A stretch of DNA of 64,000 bases from Oscillospiraceae bacterium (GCA_015065545.1 SVQA01000003.1:62001-126000), one strand, 5' to 3'. Positions 8,709-17,664 are shown, counted from the stretch's first letter. Program-made: numbers and translations. Notes: generated from the letters alone by a model not told the origin.

Positions 8709-10025
8709 ATGAAACCATTAAAAAAGAAATCAAGTGTTATTCTTTATGCTTGCTCAGGTCTGGGAGTTAATATGCTCAATGTTATTGTAGGCTCCTATCT
8801 TTGCAGTGCTTTGCTTGTAGGCGGCTTTGAAAAACATGTTGAGAACTGGACCTATCTCAATAAAGACTTGGTAGTAGCAGGGCTCTGGGCAGTGCTCATT
8901 GTTGTTGCAAAGATTATGGACGGACTTATTGACCTTCCTCTGTCACACTTTGTAGATAATCTTCAAAGTAAGTGGGGCAAGAGAAAGACTGCAATCGTTA
9001 TGGGTTTCTTCCCGATGATTACAGCTTATTGCCTTTTCTTGATCCCAATTAATACCACGGCAACTTATCTCAATACTATTTGGTTTGGTTTTTTGCTTTT
9101 GGTTTATTACACATCCTATACACTCACAATGATTACATACTATGCAACCTTTGCAGAAGTTTCAAAAGGTCCCGAAGATATTGTGCTGCTTTCTAACACA
9201 AAATCTATCTGTGATGTAGTATATTTCAGCTTAGGCTTTGCACTTGTGCCTGCTTTTGTAAGTATGGGCTTAAATATAAGAATCGTTGCTTTAATGTTTT
9301 TGCCTTTGGCTCTTACGATGATGATTCCTATTTTCCTTCTCAAAGAAAACAGCGAAAATGCCGACAAAAAGGCTAAAGCAGACAGAACAAAGTTCAAAGA
9401 TTCTCTTATGTTCACGCTTAAGGATAAGCCCTATATTCTCTGGCTGTGCACCTTGTTTGTAATGAACATTGGTCTTCAGCTTTTCCTTTCGGGCATTAAT
9501 GAATATTTCTCAACCTCAGGTCTTAATATGACCTTTGTAATGGCGTCCTGTTTTGTGCCTGTGCCTGCTACAATTATTCTTTATAATAAGATTCTCAAAA
9601 AGCATGGTCTCGGTTTTGCCTTCCGCTATATCCTTATTGTTTTCTCTGTGGGTATGGCGCTTATGGGTCTTATTGAGTTTATTCCTGAAAATCTTATGTA
9701 TCCTTATGCAATCGGTTGCAGTATTATTGTGTCTTTCTCAATTGGTGCATTTTTCTCAATTACTTATACAGTTCCTTCTGCAAGAGCGGCTACTCGTAAA
9801 GAGCTTAATAGCGATACTGCATCTTCTATGTATTATGCAATACAGGGACTTTTTGAGGGTACATCTGCAGGTATTGCTTCGGGTGTAATCCTTGTAACTT
9901 TTAAGCAAAACGGTTTAGTTCCAATTATGACAGTATGTGTTGCAGCGGTTTGTATGGCAGCATTCTGTATGTCTTTTATGCTTCCCAATGCAATTTCAAA
10001 AATCGGCAAGGCAGATGAGTTGTAA
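8709..10025 (+). CDS. MFS_2 / GPH-type transporter
   Basis: 438 residues and about 12 membrane helices. The early loop DLPLSHFVDNLQSKWGKRKTA contains the Asp and the WGKRK motif of the glycoside-pentoside-hexuronide/MFS_2 family. Members move sugars with cations, but the same superfamily includes MFSD2A-type lysophospholipid carriers. No glycosidase is nearby, whereas fatty-acid kinase genes precede it and an acyltransferase overlaps it by one base, so a lipid or lysolipid substrate is worth considering. AAAGGA lies before the ATG. Confidence 0.8.
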   Translation: MKPLKKKSSVILYACSGLGVNMLNVIVGSYLCSALLVGGFEKHVENWTYLNKDLVVAGLWAVLIVVAKIMDGLIDLPLSHFVDNLQSKWGKRKTAIVMGFFPMITAYCLFLIPINTTATYLNTIWFGFLLLVYYTSYTLTMITYYATFAEVSKGPEDIVLLSNTKSICDVVYFSLGFALVPAFVSMGLNIRIVALMFLPLALTMMIPIFLLKENSENADKKAKADRTKFKDSLMFTLKDKPYILWLCTLFVMNIGLQLFLSGINEYFSTSGLNMTFVMASCFVPVPATIILYNKILKKHGLGFAFRYILIVFSVGMALMGLIEFIPENLMYPYAIGCSIIVSFSIGAFFSITYTVPSARAATRKELNSDTASSMYYAIQGLFEGTSAGIASGVILVTFKQNGLVPIMTVCVAAVCMAAFCMSFMLPNAISKIGKADEL

Positions 10026-10690
10026 TGGCTGTTGTCTATGATATTTGCAGGTGGATTGGAGTTATTACCGGTTATCCTTTTCGTTGGATTGTATTTAAAA
10101 CCAAGTTTTACTACGAAAACGAAAAAGCAAAACGCAAAGTTAAAGGCGGAGCTTTGATAATTTCCAATCACTTCAACACCTTCGATTTTGTTCATAATGT
10201 TTTTGTGTTTTTTCCCAGAAAGCTCTATGTAGTGGCTTCCGAACACGCTTTCAAGAATTTTATAATAAGACTTGGTATGAAGTTCTGGGGCGGCATTAAA
10301 GCTGACCGTACAACAAAGAGTACTAAATTTATTTTTGAAAGCATAAGGGAATTAAAGAAGGGTCATCTTGTTCAGATATTTCCGGAAGGGCATAACACGG
10401 ACGATGGTAATATCCAGTCCTTTTACCCAAGCTACATTCTGATTGCACTGAAAGCAAATGTGCCTATTGTACCGCTTATTATGGACGGACATTATGGGCT
10501 TTTTAAACGGGTGCATCAGATGATTGGTGAACCGATTTACCTTTCCGAATATGTTAGAGAAGGCAAGGTAACAAAGGGAGAAATCGAAAGATTAAATGAG
10601 ATAGTTCACGCAAAGGCTCTTAAACTTCGGGAAGAAATAGATTTGAGAATACAGGCACATAAAAATAAAAGGGGTGGAAAGAAGAATTGA
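10025..10690 (+). CDS. 1-acyl-glycerol-3-phosphate acyltransferase-like (PlsC family)
   Basis: 221 residues. The HX4D acyltransferase motif is NHFNTFDF (His49, Asp54) and the phosphate-binding motif is FPEGHN at about 118-123. It would acylate lysophosphatidate or a related lysolipid at the membrane. Its ATG overlaps the stop of the transporter gene (TAATG), which indicates translational coupling, and it overlaps the next gene by 4 bases. The context with FakA/FakB suggests use of imported fatty acids or lysolipids. Confidence 0.9.
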   Translation: MAVVYDICRWIGVITGYPFRWIVFKTKFYYENEKAKRKVKGGALIISNHFNTFDFVHNVFVFFPRKLYVVASEHAFKNFIIRLGMKFWGGIKADRTTKSTKFIFESIRELKKGHLVQIFPEGHNTDDGNIQSFYPSYILIALKANVPIVPLIMDGHYGLFKRVHQMIGEPIYLSEYVREGKVTKGEIERLNEIVHAKALKLREEIDLRIQAHKNKRGGKKN

Positions 10691-11643
10691 ACTGGGATAT
10701 AGTGCTTTATATTGTAATCGGTTTTCTAGCTTTTTCTATTCTCTTTTACTGTGTTATGATTGCGGTTGCATCAAATCGCATATACATTCTTACTCTTAAG
10801 AGGAGAAGTAAAGAGCAGTGGGGCAGACAGGTGTCTATTATAACTGACCAGACTCTTGCTATGGATGCAGAAGGTCTTAAGTGGCAAAGCGAACACGATG
10901 AGTTTAAAAGGGAAGTTCACATAGTAAATAGCGGACTTAACCTCTATGGCGAGTATTACGATATGGGTCACGACAAAGCCGCAATTATTCTTTCCGGCAG
11001 AACAGAGAGCCTTCGCTACGGCTACTACTTTGCAAAGCCATACAGCGATGCGGACTTCAATGTTCTTGTGGTTGATCCGAGAGCTCACGGATTCAGTGAT
11101 GGTGAGTTTAATACAGTCGGCTTTGAAGAGAGTAAAGATGCTCTTGCTTGGGTTCGATTTTTACACGAAGAGCATAATGTGAAAAACATTGTTTATCACG
11201 GTATCTGCATTGGTGCGGCAACAGGAATATTGGGAATAACCTCTGAGGAATGTCCATCTTATCTCAGGGCAATCGTTACCGAAGGAATGTTTCCTAACTT
11301 CAACCAGTCTATGAGGAATAACCTTAAAGACCGAAAAAAACTTATGTTCCCTGTTTTGCAGTGCATTGACCTTTGGATGAAGAAGTACACAGGCCACTCA
11401 ATGAAGTGTGGACCCATAGATGTAATCGGGAAAATGGATAAACCGATTTTAATGCTTCAGAGTAAGGTTGATAGAGCTTCTAAGGTTGAGAATGCCATAA
11501 AGATGTATAATATGTGTCCGAGCAAAGAAAAGGAACTTGTGCTTTTTGAAACAGGTGCCCATTCAATGCTTAGGATAACACACACAGAAAAGTACGATAA
11601 ATCAATATCGGACTTCTTACAAAGGATTGTATCAACCTTTTAA
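10687..11643 (+). CDS. Membrane-anchored alpha/beta hydrolase with Cys in the nucleophile elbow
   Basis: 318 residues. One N-terminal membrane helix (about 6-28) is followed by an alpha/beta-hydrolase domain. Motifs are VVDPRAHGFSDG, the nucleophile elbow YHGICIGAA (Cys174 where most members have Ser), an acid-bearing segment SKVDRAS, and a C-terminal His in TGAHSML. A Cys-Asp-His set is known from dienelactone hydrolase-like enzymes. The TTG start at 10687 follows AGGGGTGG and overlaps the preceding stop. Being last in the fakB-fakA operon, it may be a lipase or lysophospholipase, but this is inference. Confidence 0.8.
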   Translation: MNWDIVLYIVIGFLAFSILFYCVMIAVASNRIYILTLKRRSKEQWGRQVSIITDQTLAMDAEGLKWQSEHDEFKREVHIVNSGLNLYGEYYDMGHDKAAIILSGRTESLRYGYYFAKPYSDADFNVLVVDPRAHGFSDGEFNTVGFEESKDALAWVRFLHEEHNVKNIVYHGICIGAATGILGITSEECPSYLRAIVTEGMFPNFNQSMRNNLKDRKKLMFPVLQCIDLWMKKYTGHSMKCGPIDVIGKMDKPILMLQSKVDRASKVENAIKMYNMCPSKEKELVLFETGAHSMLRITHTEKYDKSISDFLQRIVSTF

Positions 11644-11684
11644 AAGAGGTTGAATAATTAGTAATAAATTTTGGAGGTTTAATT

Positions 11685-12233
11685 ATGGATCAGAACAATT
11701 TTAACGGTCAGGGCGTACAGAACGAACAGACAAGAGAGCCGCTGCCTACTTTTGATTATCAGCAGCCTACATACCAGCAGCCTACATACCAGCAGCCTAC
11801 ATACCAGCAGCCTACATACCAGCAGCCTACATACCAGCAGCCTGTATATCAGCAACCGGTATACCAGCAGCCCTATCAGCCTGTTGCTTATGCTCAGCCT
11901 ACTAATCAGACTCCCCAGGAGATTACAGAGAAGGCTGGCAGTGCATTCGGTAAATCTCTTGCGGCAACAATTATGGCTTGGTTTCCAATTACATCAATTA
12001 TCGCAATCATTATGGGTGCTATTGGACTTAAGCTTGCAAACTCAAACAACGAGCATGCATCCCGTTTGGGTGTATCTGCAGGTGGCAAGAATGTTGCAGC
12101 AAAGATTCTCGGTATTGTCGGCCTTGTTGGTGGTATTGTAATGACAATCTTCTGGCCGGTTTATATTATTGCTATGGTTGAATTCTTTGAAGAATTCAGC
12201 AGAGAATTAAATACCGGCTTAACCCGATTTTAA
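11685..12233 (+). CDS. Small membrane protein with N-terminal YQQPT repeats
   Basis: 182 residues. Residues 25-63 are tandem pentapeptides (five YQQPT, two YQQPV, one partial), giving an extended Gln/Pro/Tyr-rich tail. Two hydrophobic segments follow (about 84-108 and 147-170) with a glycine-rich linker resembling DUF4190-type two-helix membrane proteins. GGAGGTTTAATT precedes the ATG. Function unknown. Proline/tyrosine repeats often form a flexible cytoplasmic or surface tether. It is preceded by the lipid operon and followed by an unrelated small gene. Confidence 0.8.
   Translation: MDQNNFNGQGVQNEQTREPLPTFDYQQPTYQQPTYQQPTYQQPTYQQPTYQQPVYQQPVYQQPYQPVAYAQPTNQTPQEITEKAGSAFGKSLAATIMAWFPITSIIAIIMGAIGLKLANSNNEHASRLGVSAGGKNVAAKILGIVGLVGGIVMTIFWPVYIIAMVEFFEEFSRELNTGLTRF
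11757..11873 (+). repeat. In-frame 15-base tandem repeat
   Basis: Seven full copies of a 15-base unit (TATCAGCAGCCTACA-like) plus a partial one. The first five are nearly identical in DNA as well as protein, suggesting recent expansion or slippage. The last copies drift to YQQPV. Confidence 0.9.
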
Positions 12234-12268
12234 CTCACGTTATTATTGATTGAAGGATTTGTTTAGGA

Positions 12269-12700
12269 ATGGAACAAGCATTTTCCAAATGGCTGGATGA
12301 TAACGGACTTGTAAAGGCTTTTACAACCAACGCAGGCGACTCCTTTTATGTGAATCGTGAAAAGAAGTATGGTGTTATCAGAAACGGTGCAGGATATTCG
12401 GTGCAGTCTTTTTATTTTGAGGATGTCCTTGGGATTAAAACCTTTGATGACGAGAATCTGCTTTGCGAGTGGAGCTTATATATGCCCACTCTGAGAAATA
12501 TGCCGAAAAGCAATCGTTATTCAACCAACGAGATTAAGTTAATACTTCAGCTCGATAATGGAATGGAACTGAAAATTCAGATTTTCCGTGCAACTAACGG
12601 CAACGTAGTCCGCGAATCCCAAACCCATGTTGACCTTGCAAACTATGCGGCATGCATTACGCAGTTGCTTTATGAGTACATAAGAGGTATAAAGCATTGA
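12269..12700 (+). CDS. Hypothetical cytosolic protein
   Basis: 143 residues with no signal peptide or membrane helix. The pattern of short strands (YVNREKKYGVIRNG, SFYFEDVLGIKTFDDENLL, EIKLILQLDNGMELKIQIF) followed by a C-terminal helix looks like a PH-like or small beta-rich domain of the kind found next to DUF4190/SHOCT proteins, but I do not recognise a family. GAAGGA lies 11 bases before the ATG. It ends in a strong terminator. Confidence 0.65.
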   Translation: MEQAFSKWLDDNGLVKAFTTNAGDSFYVNREKKYGVIRNGAGYSVQSFYFEDVLGIKTFDDENLLCEWSLYMPTLRNMPKSNRYSTNEIKLILQLDNGMELKIQIFRATNGNVVRESQTHVDLANYAACITQLLYEYIRGIKH

Positions 12701-12727
12701 GCCCTGCTATCAATAATAGTAAAAATC

Positions 12728-12764
12728 AAAAGCTTGCTATCCAAAAGGGTAGCAAGCTTTTTGC
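12728..12764 (+). terminator. Intrinsic terminator
   Basis: Fifteen-base-pair stem AAAAGCTTGCTATCC / GGGTAGCAAGCTTTT with loop AAAA and a short T run. Confidence 0.9.
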
Positions 12765-12816
12765 ATAAAGAAAACAAAGAGCTACCACTTGATTTTCATC
12801 AAATGGTGGTCTGGAA

Positions 12817-13161
12817 TGGTGGAGGCGAGGAGAATCGAACTCCTGTCCGAAAACCGCTTACCGCAGCTTTCTACGGGTGTAGTTGATGTATTGGCCTTTC
12901 CCGATTATAACTCCCAGCAACAGGATTTATAATGGGGCAGCTCCTTGTTGATGACAAAGACCGGAGCATTTCTCTGTTCACCTTTACCGCTAATCGACGC
13001 CCTGTCCAAGGTCGCGGTACTCCTCGGCAGAACGAGCAGCATTAAGCTGCTAAAGCGACTTTATTGTTGTCGTTTATTTTAAAGTTTGCGATGATTAAAG
13101 TGGGTCGCACCACTACCCGCTTACTAAGGCTTACAGTCCCCGTCGAAACCATTGCGCCCCC
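12817..13161 (-). ncRNA. ssrA: tmRNA (transfer-messenger RNA)
   Basis: The 5' end GGGGGCGCAATGGTTTCGACGG and the 3' end carrying GTTCGATTC and CCTCCACCA are diagnostic. The acceptor stem GGGGGCG pairs with CGCCTCC, discriminator A, encoded CCA. The tag reading frame is 13089-13042 and encodes ANFKINDNNKVALAA followed by TAA, with GCA as resume codon. The RNA rescues stalled ribosomes and tags products for proteolysis. It lies 98 bases downstream of smpB on the same strand. A hairpin at 12783-12808 may end it. Confidence 0.97.
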
Positions 13162-13259
13162 ATGTTTAAGCCTGATGTTTGTCAGGCTTTGTGATATTAT
13201 TGTATGCGAAAATTTCATTGCTATTCGCAATTTTTAAAGAAATTATTGGTAATTTTATA

Positions 13260-13727
13260 TTAGTGATTTCTTTCTTTCATAGCTCTGTCAATGTCACGCC
13301 TTGCACTGCGTTCTGCTTCGGTAGCACGCTTATCGTGAAGCTTCTTACCCTTGCAAAGACCAATCTCAAGTTTAACCTTGCTGCCTACAAAATATACAGA
13401 GAGGGGGATGAGGGTGTATCCGTCCTGCTTTGTAAGCGAAAAAAGCTTGATAATCTCCCGCTTGTGCATCAAGAGTTTTCGGACTCTCAGCGGATCGCGG
13501 TTAAAGATATTACCTTGCTCATAAGGGCTTACATGCATACCGTTTACGAAAATCTCTCCCTCTACAATTGAACACCAACTGTCTTTAAGGTTAAGATTTC
13601 CGCTTCGGATTGACTTAACTTCTGTGCCGAAGAGTTCAATGCCTGCTTCGTATTTGTCGTCTACAAAGTAATCGTGAAGAGCCTTTTTATTCTGTGCAAC
13701 TATGCGAATGTTATCGGCCTTGTTCAC
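13260..13727 (-). CDS. smpB: SsrA-binding protein SmpB
   Basis: 155 residues, full length. Family motifs are [30 protein letters not shown] near the N-terminus, [19 protein letters not shown], and a basic tail [22 protein letters not shown], which folds in the ribosomal mRNA channel. It binds tmRNA, which is encoded just downstream. It overlaps recR by 4 bases (ATGA). Confidence 0.97.
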   Translation of the reverse strand: MNKADNIRIVAQNKKALHDYFVDDKYEAGIELFGTEVKSIRSGNLNLKDSWCSIVEGEIFVNGMHVSPYEQGNIFNRDPLRVRKLLMHKREIIKLFSLTKQDGYTLIPLSVYFVGSKVKLEIGLCKGKKLHDKRATEAERSARRDIDRAMKERNH

Positions 13728-14326
13728 AGTTCATTCCTGCCTTCCAAAGCTCGGGCAAGAGTAACCTCGTCCGAGTATTCAAGGTCGCTGCCAACGGGAA
13801 GTCCGTAGGCAAGGCGAGTGGTTTTAATGCCAAGTGGTTTGAGAATTCGGGAGATGTACATAGCTGTAGCCTCACCTTCAACGGTGGCGTTTGTTGCCAT
13901 AATAACTTCTTTTACGGTGTCGTCACCAAGACGGGCAAGCAGCTCCTTGATATAAATATCGTCAGGACCAATATTGTTGAGAGGGGAGATAGCTCCGTGG
14001 AGTACATGGTAAGTACCACTGAATTCTTTTGTGCTCTCAATAGCCATAGCATCTCTGGGAGATTCTACAACACAGATTACGGATTTATCCCTTGCATCAT
14101 TTTTGCAGATGGGGCACATATCCTCTTGTGAGAAATTACAGCACACAGAGCAGTACTTGATTTTTTCGTGAGCATCTGTGATTGCTTTTGCAAAATCCGC
14201 AGCCTGCGAGTCTGACATATTGAGAACAAAGTATGCCAGTCTTTGTGCGGTTTTGCTGCCGATGCCGGGCAAACTTTCGAATTTATCGATGAGCTTTGCC
14301 AGCGCAGGTACGTTATAGCTTGCCAT
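13724..14326 (-). CDS. recR: Recombination protein RecR
   Basis: 200 residues, typical length. In order: N-terminal helix-hairpin-helix ([15 protein letters not shown]), a four-Cys zinc finger ([16 protein letters not shown]), a Toprim domain ([15 protein letters not shown]) and the C-terminal [26 protein letters not shown]alker-like motif. It acts with RecO/RecF in gap repair. Part of dnaX-ybaB-recR-smpB. Confidence 0.97.
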   Translation of the reverse strand: MASYNVPALAKLIDKFESLPGIGSKTAQRLAYFVLNMSDSQAADFAKAITDAHEKIKYCSVCCNFSQEDMCPICKNDARDKSVICVVESPRDAMAIESTKEFSGTYHVLHGAISPLNNIGPDDIYIKELLARLGDDTVKEVIMATNATVEGEATAMYISRILKPLGIKTTRLAYGLPVGSDLEYSDEVTLARALEGRNEL

Positions 14327-14327
14327 A

Positions 14328-14687
14328 TCAGAAAAGACCGGGGATGTTCATACCGCCGAAGCCGCCGGAAAGAGATTCCATGGTCTTTTCCTTATCGCTT
14401 GCTGCTGCACGAAGAGCCTCATTTACAGCTGCCATAACAAGGTCAGAGAGCATCTCTACATCCTCGGGATCAACAACATCCTGGGAAATGTCGATAGATT
14501 TAACTTCCATTTTTCCTGTAACAGTAACCTTTACTGCACCGCCGCCGGACTGTGCTTCGTATTCTTTTACTTCAAGCTCTGCAGAAGCAGATTCCATATC
14601 TGCCTGCATCTTCTGTGCCTGTCTTGCGAGTTGCTGAAGGTTAGCGGCACCGCCGCCACCGTAACCCTGAGGTAATCTTGCTTTCAT
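14328..14687 (-). CDS. Nucleoid-associated protein, YbaB/EbfC family
   Basis: 119 residues. An N-terminal Met/Gln-rich helix ([20 protein letters not shown]) is followed by the conserved [19 protein letters not shown] strands and [20 protein letters not shown]. Small dimeric DNA-binding protein. It sits 33 bases after dnaX and one base before recR, the standard bacterial order. The glycine-rich N-terminus ([12 protein letters not shown]) is common in this family. Confidence 0.95.
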   Translation of the reverse strand: MKARLPQGYGGGGAANLQQLARQAQKMQADMESASAELEVKEYEAQSGGGAVKVTVTGKMEVKSIDISQDVVDPEDVEMLSDLVMAAVNEALRAAASDKEKTMESLSGGFGGMNIPGLF

Positions 14688-14720
14688 ATTGGTAAACTCC
14701 TTTGTAAGTATTTTTTCGCA

Positions 14721-16436
14721 TTATTCTTCGATAACATCTATTCCTGATTTTTTCATATCAGAAGCAAATGCATCGAGAGGATCTGTTTCTTCTTCTTTTT
14801 TTGCCTCGGTGGGTTTGTAAGGACCGAGGATGTATCGTTTGCCTGTGATTTCCTGTACTGATTTACGCAGGTTATCCCTCTGTGCAGAGTTTTGCAGGAG
14901 CTTAAAGGGAATATCACTCTTTGCGTCAATCAGCAGGTAATCTCCGCTTTCATAGGCTGTTGTGCCTTCAAAAGAGGAGGCAATGATTCTGGAATACTGT
15001 TTAAGATTTGCTACAACCTCAGGCCAGGAGATAAGGGGTTTTGCTGCCGCCATAATGCTTTCCATATCCACAGGCGCTTTAGGTTTTTGTTGTACAACAG
15101 GAGGATGTTGTGTGGGAACTTCTACAGGAGCTTCCTCTTTTGTAACAAGTGTAGTTTTTGTTTCTTCAGCTTTTACAGGCTCGGGCTTTTTCTCTTCAGA
15201 AACAGCAGGACTTGGTTTAGCTTCTTTTGCAACAGTTGTTGCTTTGGCAGGAGCCGAAACCGAAGAAGCAGGGGCGGCAGGAATACCGCACTTAACAGCT
15301 TTCTCTAAGGCTGAAATTCGTGCGAGAAGAGAGTCGATAGAAGCATCAAGCTGAGGTGCACTGAGTTTTACCAGAGCGATCTCAAGCTCTATTCTGTTAT
15401 CAGAGCCTCTTGCCATCCGCTCGTAAGCTGTCTGGAGAATATCCATAGCATAAACTATGTCGGCAAGAGAAAGTATCTGTGCTTGGTCAAAAGCCGTGTC
15501 AAACTCATCGTCAGACATTACAACAAGCTCTCTTGGATTTCTCACAGTTTTAATAAGCATAAGGCTGCGATAGTAGTTAATGAGTTCGTCACAAAGGCGA
15601 GCCATATCCTTTGAGTCATTGTAAAGCTTATTGAGAATGGAGACTGCTTTCTCGCTGTTTTTGTTTACACAAGCGGATGCAATATCCATAAGATAATCCT
15701 TTTGAGCAAGACCTGCGGCCTTCCTCACAGTTTCTGCATCCACACTTGCAGAGAGTGCAAGACAGCGGTCAAGCAGTGACAGGGCATCACGCACAGCACC
15801 ATCAGCGATAACTGCAATGAGCAGTGCGGCTTCGTCGGTGATTTCTGCCTTTTCGCAGTCGCACACATACTTGATTCTTTGAGCCATATCCTGAGGATTG
15901 ATGCGGTGAAAATCAAATCTCTGACAACGGGAGAGGATAGTAGCAGGAAGCTTGTGTACCTCTGTTGTGGCGAGAATAAAGATGACGTGAGAGGGAGGCT
16001 CTTCTAAAGTTTTAAGAAGGGCATTGAATGCCTCTGTGGTGAGCATGTGAACCTCGTCGATAATAAATACGCGATACTTACCTCTCTGAGGTGTAAAGGT
16101 TACTTTTTCGGATATATCGCGGATATCGTCGATTCGTCTGTTAGAAGCGGCATCCATTTCTACAACATCAAAGATTTCTCCGTTGTCAATACCTTTGCAA
16201 ATCTCACATTCACAGCAAGGCTCACCGTCTATGGGGTTTAGGCAATTTACAGCCTTTGAAAGAATCTTTGCACAGGAGGTTTTACCTGTACCTCTTGTGC
16301 CTGTAAAGAGATAGGCGTGGTTGAGTCTGCCGGCTTTAAGCTCGTTTTTAAGAGTTATTGTTACCTGAGGCTGACCAACAACATCCGAGAAGGTTTTGGG
16401 TCTGTATTTACGATATAGCACCTGATAGGTTGACAA
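14721..16436 (-). CDS. dnaX: DNA polymerase III subunit gamma/tau
   Basis: About 571 residues. AAA+ clamp-loader subunit: Walker A GTRGTGKTSC, zinc-binding Cys set (CLNPIDGEPCCECEIC), Walker B FIIDEVHML, SRC arginine finger in LSRCQRFDF. An Ala/Pro/Lys-rich linker follows residue 375, then a C-terminal tau-like domain. Start chosen at TTG 16436 (STYQVLYRKYRP), because a GAGGTG site lies 6 bases upstream and the family begins there. The alternative ATG 16457 adds seven residues. It lies directly downstream of the SRP RNA. Confidence 0.96.
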   Translation of the reverse strand: MSTYQVLYRKYRPKTFSDVVGQPQVTITLKNELKAGRLNHAYLFTGTRGTGKTSCAKILSKAVNCLNPIDGEPCCECEICKGIDNGEIFDVVEMDAASNRRIDDIRDISEKVTFTPQRGKYRVFIIDEVHMLTTEAFNALLKTLEEPPSHVIFILATTEVHKLPATILSRCQRFDFHRINPQDMAQRIKYVCDCEKAEITDEAALLIAVIADGAVRDALSLLDRCLALSASVDAETVRKAAGLAQKDYLMDIASACVNKNSEKAVSILNKLYNDSKDMARLCDELINYYRSLMLIKTVRNPRELVVMSDDEFDTAFDQAQILSLADIVYAMDILQTAYERMARGSDNRIELEIALVKLSAPQLDASIDSLLARISALEKAVKCGIPAAPASSVSAPAKATTVAKEAKPSPAVSEEKKPEPVKAEETKTTLVTKEEAPVEVPTQHPPVVQQKPKAPVDMESIMAAAKPLISWPEVVANLKQYSRIIASSFEGTTAYESGDYLLIDAKSDIPFKLLQNSAQRDNLRKSVQEITGKRYILGPYKPTEAKKEEETDPLDAFASDMKKSGIDVIEE

Positions 16437-16461
16437 GGGCTTCACCTCATTTCTCATATAC

Positions 16462-16629
16462 TAAAAAATGCAAGCATTCAGTCATTTACATAATCGAACG
16501 ACAGACTTACTATATCGCATCAAGAAAACTGCTTAATGCTGCTCGGTTCCCCGCCTGACATGGTTCACAGGCCTCAATCGTACAGGGCCTGCCGCTCGAT
16601 TATATAAACGAAAGCAGTACAGCTTGCAT
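16462..16629 (-). ncRNA. ffs: Signal recognition particle RNA
   Basis: The domain IV core reads GTGAACCATGTCAGG then CGGGGAACCGAGCAGCA, which matches the SRP54/Ffh-binding hairpin with its symmetric and asymmetric loops. A long outer stem closes the RNA: ATGCAAGC at the 5' end (16629-16622) pairs with GCTTGCAT at the 3' end (16475-16468), and the inner arms around 16590-16612 and 16480-16500 also pair. Poly-U at 16467-16462 ends it. At about 168 nt it is longer than a 4.5S-type RNA but lacks a clear Alu domain. Position upstream of dnaX is the conserved Firmicutes arrangement. Confidence 0.88.
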
Positions 16630-16639
16630 TCACAGATGG

Positions 16640-16668
16640 ATTATACCACAAATAAAAGATAAATGCAA
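16640..16668 (-). promoter_or_regulatory. Strong promoter for SRP RNA
   Basis: TTGCAT, 17-base spacer, TATAAT with an extended -10 (TGG before the hexamer). The RNA would start a few bases before the outer stem. Confidence 0.85.
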
Positions 16669-16728
16669 TAGAAAAAATACAGAATAAACAGAGGAATAAT
16701 AAAGAAAAATCAGAGATTGCAGAAGATA

Positions 16729-16760
16729 GGGGAGTCGATGAAACTTTGACTCCCCTTTAT
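16729..16760. terminator. Hairpin after the CDF gene
   Basis: GGGGAGTC / GACTCCCC stem with an 11-base loop just past the CDF stop codon. The T run is on the plus-strand side, so termination of the minus-strand operon is less certain. Confidence 0.6.
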
Positions 16761-16764
16761 TCTT

Positions 16765-17655
16765 TCAGTGGTGATGATGGTGTGTGTGGTCGTGATGACC
16801 TTTGCAAGCTTCACAGCTTATTTGATTACAGTTTTCATTAGTGCTTTCAAGCTCCAGAGTAGTGTGGCTTATATTGTACATTCTGAGCTTTTCTTTGACA
16901 GCTTCTTTTACTGAAACAGGATTGGAGTCTGTTACGATGTGCATTGTTGCATAGTTGTTGTTGCCATCCATACTCCAAAGGTGAATGTGGTGTACATCGC
17001 AGATTCCTTCGATTTCAGACAATTCAGCTTTGATTTCTGCAATATTTATTTCTTTCGGTGTCTTTTCAAGGAATACAGACAGTGCCGAGACAAGTGTTTT
17101 TAAAGCACTGATAAATACAAACAACGAAACAGCAATAGAAAGAATAGGATCTATTATGGTTATGTCTGTAAACTTCATTACAACTGCACCAATAAGGACT
17201 ATTACCCAGCCCAACACATCCTCAAGCATATGAAGATTAACAGCTTTCTGATTAAGTGATTCACCTTTGTGAGTAACAATGGCTGCAATAAGATTAACAC
17301 AGGTACCGACTACAGCAAGAAATATCATACCGTTATAGTTGATTTCAGCCGGATTGAGCAGCTTGATAACTGCATTGTAAATTATTGCAAAAGAGCCGAA
17401 AATTAGAATCAAGGTCATTACAAGACTACCCATAACAGAATATCTTGTGTAGCCGTAGGTGTAGTTATCGTCGGGTTTTTGCATACTTTTCTTTTCGAAC
17501 AAAAAAGAAATTCCGATACCTGCAGCATCGCCTAAATCATGAAGAGAATCGGAGATTATTGCAAAGCTGCCGGTAAAGAGTCCGCCGATAAACTCGAAAA
17601 CAGCAAAGAAAAGATTGAGAAGAAATGCTATGAATATATTTCTTTGACTTTTCAA
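16765..17655 (-). CDS. Cation diffusion facilitator metal exporter (CzcD/ZitB type)
   Basis: 296 residues with six membrane helices. Helix II has SDSLHDLGDA and helix V has a matching LHMLEDVLGW segment (H/D metal site). A cytoplasmic ferredoxin-like domain (CDVHHIHLWSMDGNNNYATMHI) and a Cys/His-rich tail (CEACKGHHDHTHHHHH) follow. It exports Zn2+, Cd2+ or similar ions against protons. The TTG start follows GAGGTGG. It is nine bases downstream of the ArsR-type repressor and therefore regulated by it. Confidence 0.93.
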   Translation of the reverse strand: MKSQRNIFIAFLLNLFFAVFEFIGGLFTGSFAIISDSLHDLGDAAGIGISFLFEKKSMQKPDDNYTYGYTRYSVMGSLVMTLILIFGSFAIIYNAVIKLLNPAEINYNGMIFLAVVGTCVNLIAAIVTHKGESLNQKAVNLHMLEDVLGWVIVLIGAVVMKFTDITIIDPILSIAVSLFVFISALKTLVSALSVFLEKTPKEINIAEIKAELSEIEGICDVHHIHLWSMDGNNNYATMHIVTDSNPVSVKEAVKEKLRMYNISHTTLELESTNENCNQISCEACKGHHDHTHHHHH

Positions 17656-17664
17656 ATTACCACC

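Noticed and set aside
11757-11873. Short CRISPR-like repeat array
   Set aside because: The units are contiguous 15-mers in frame with a protein, with no spacers and no cas genes.
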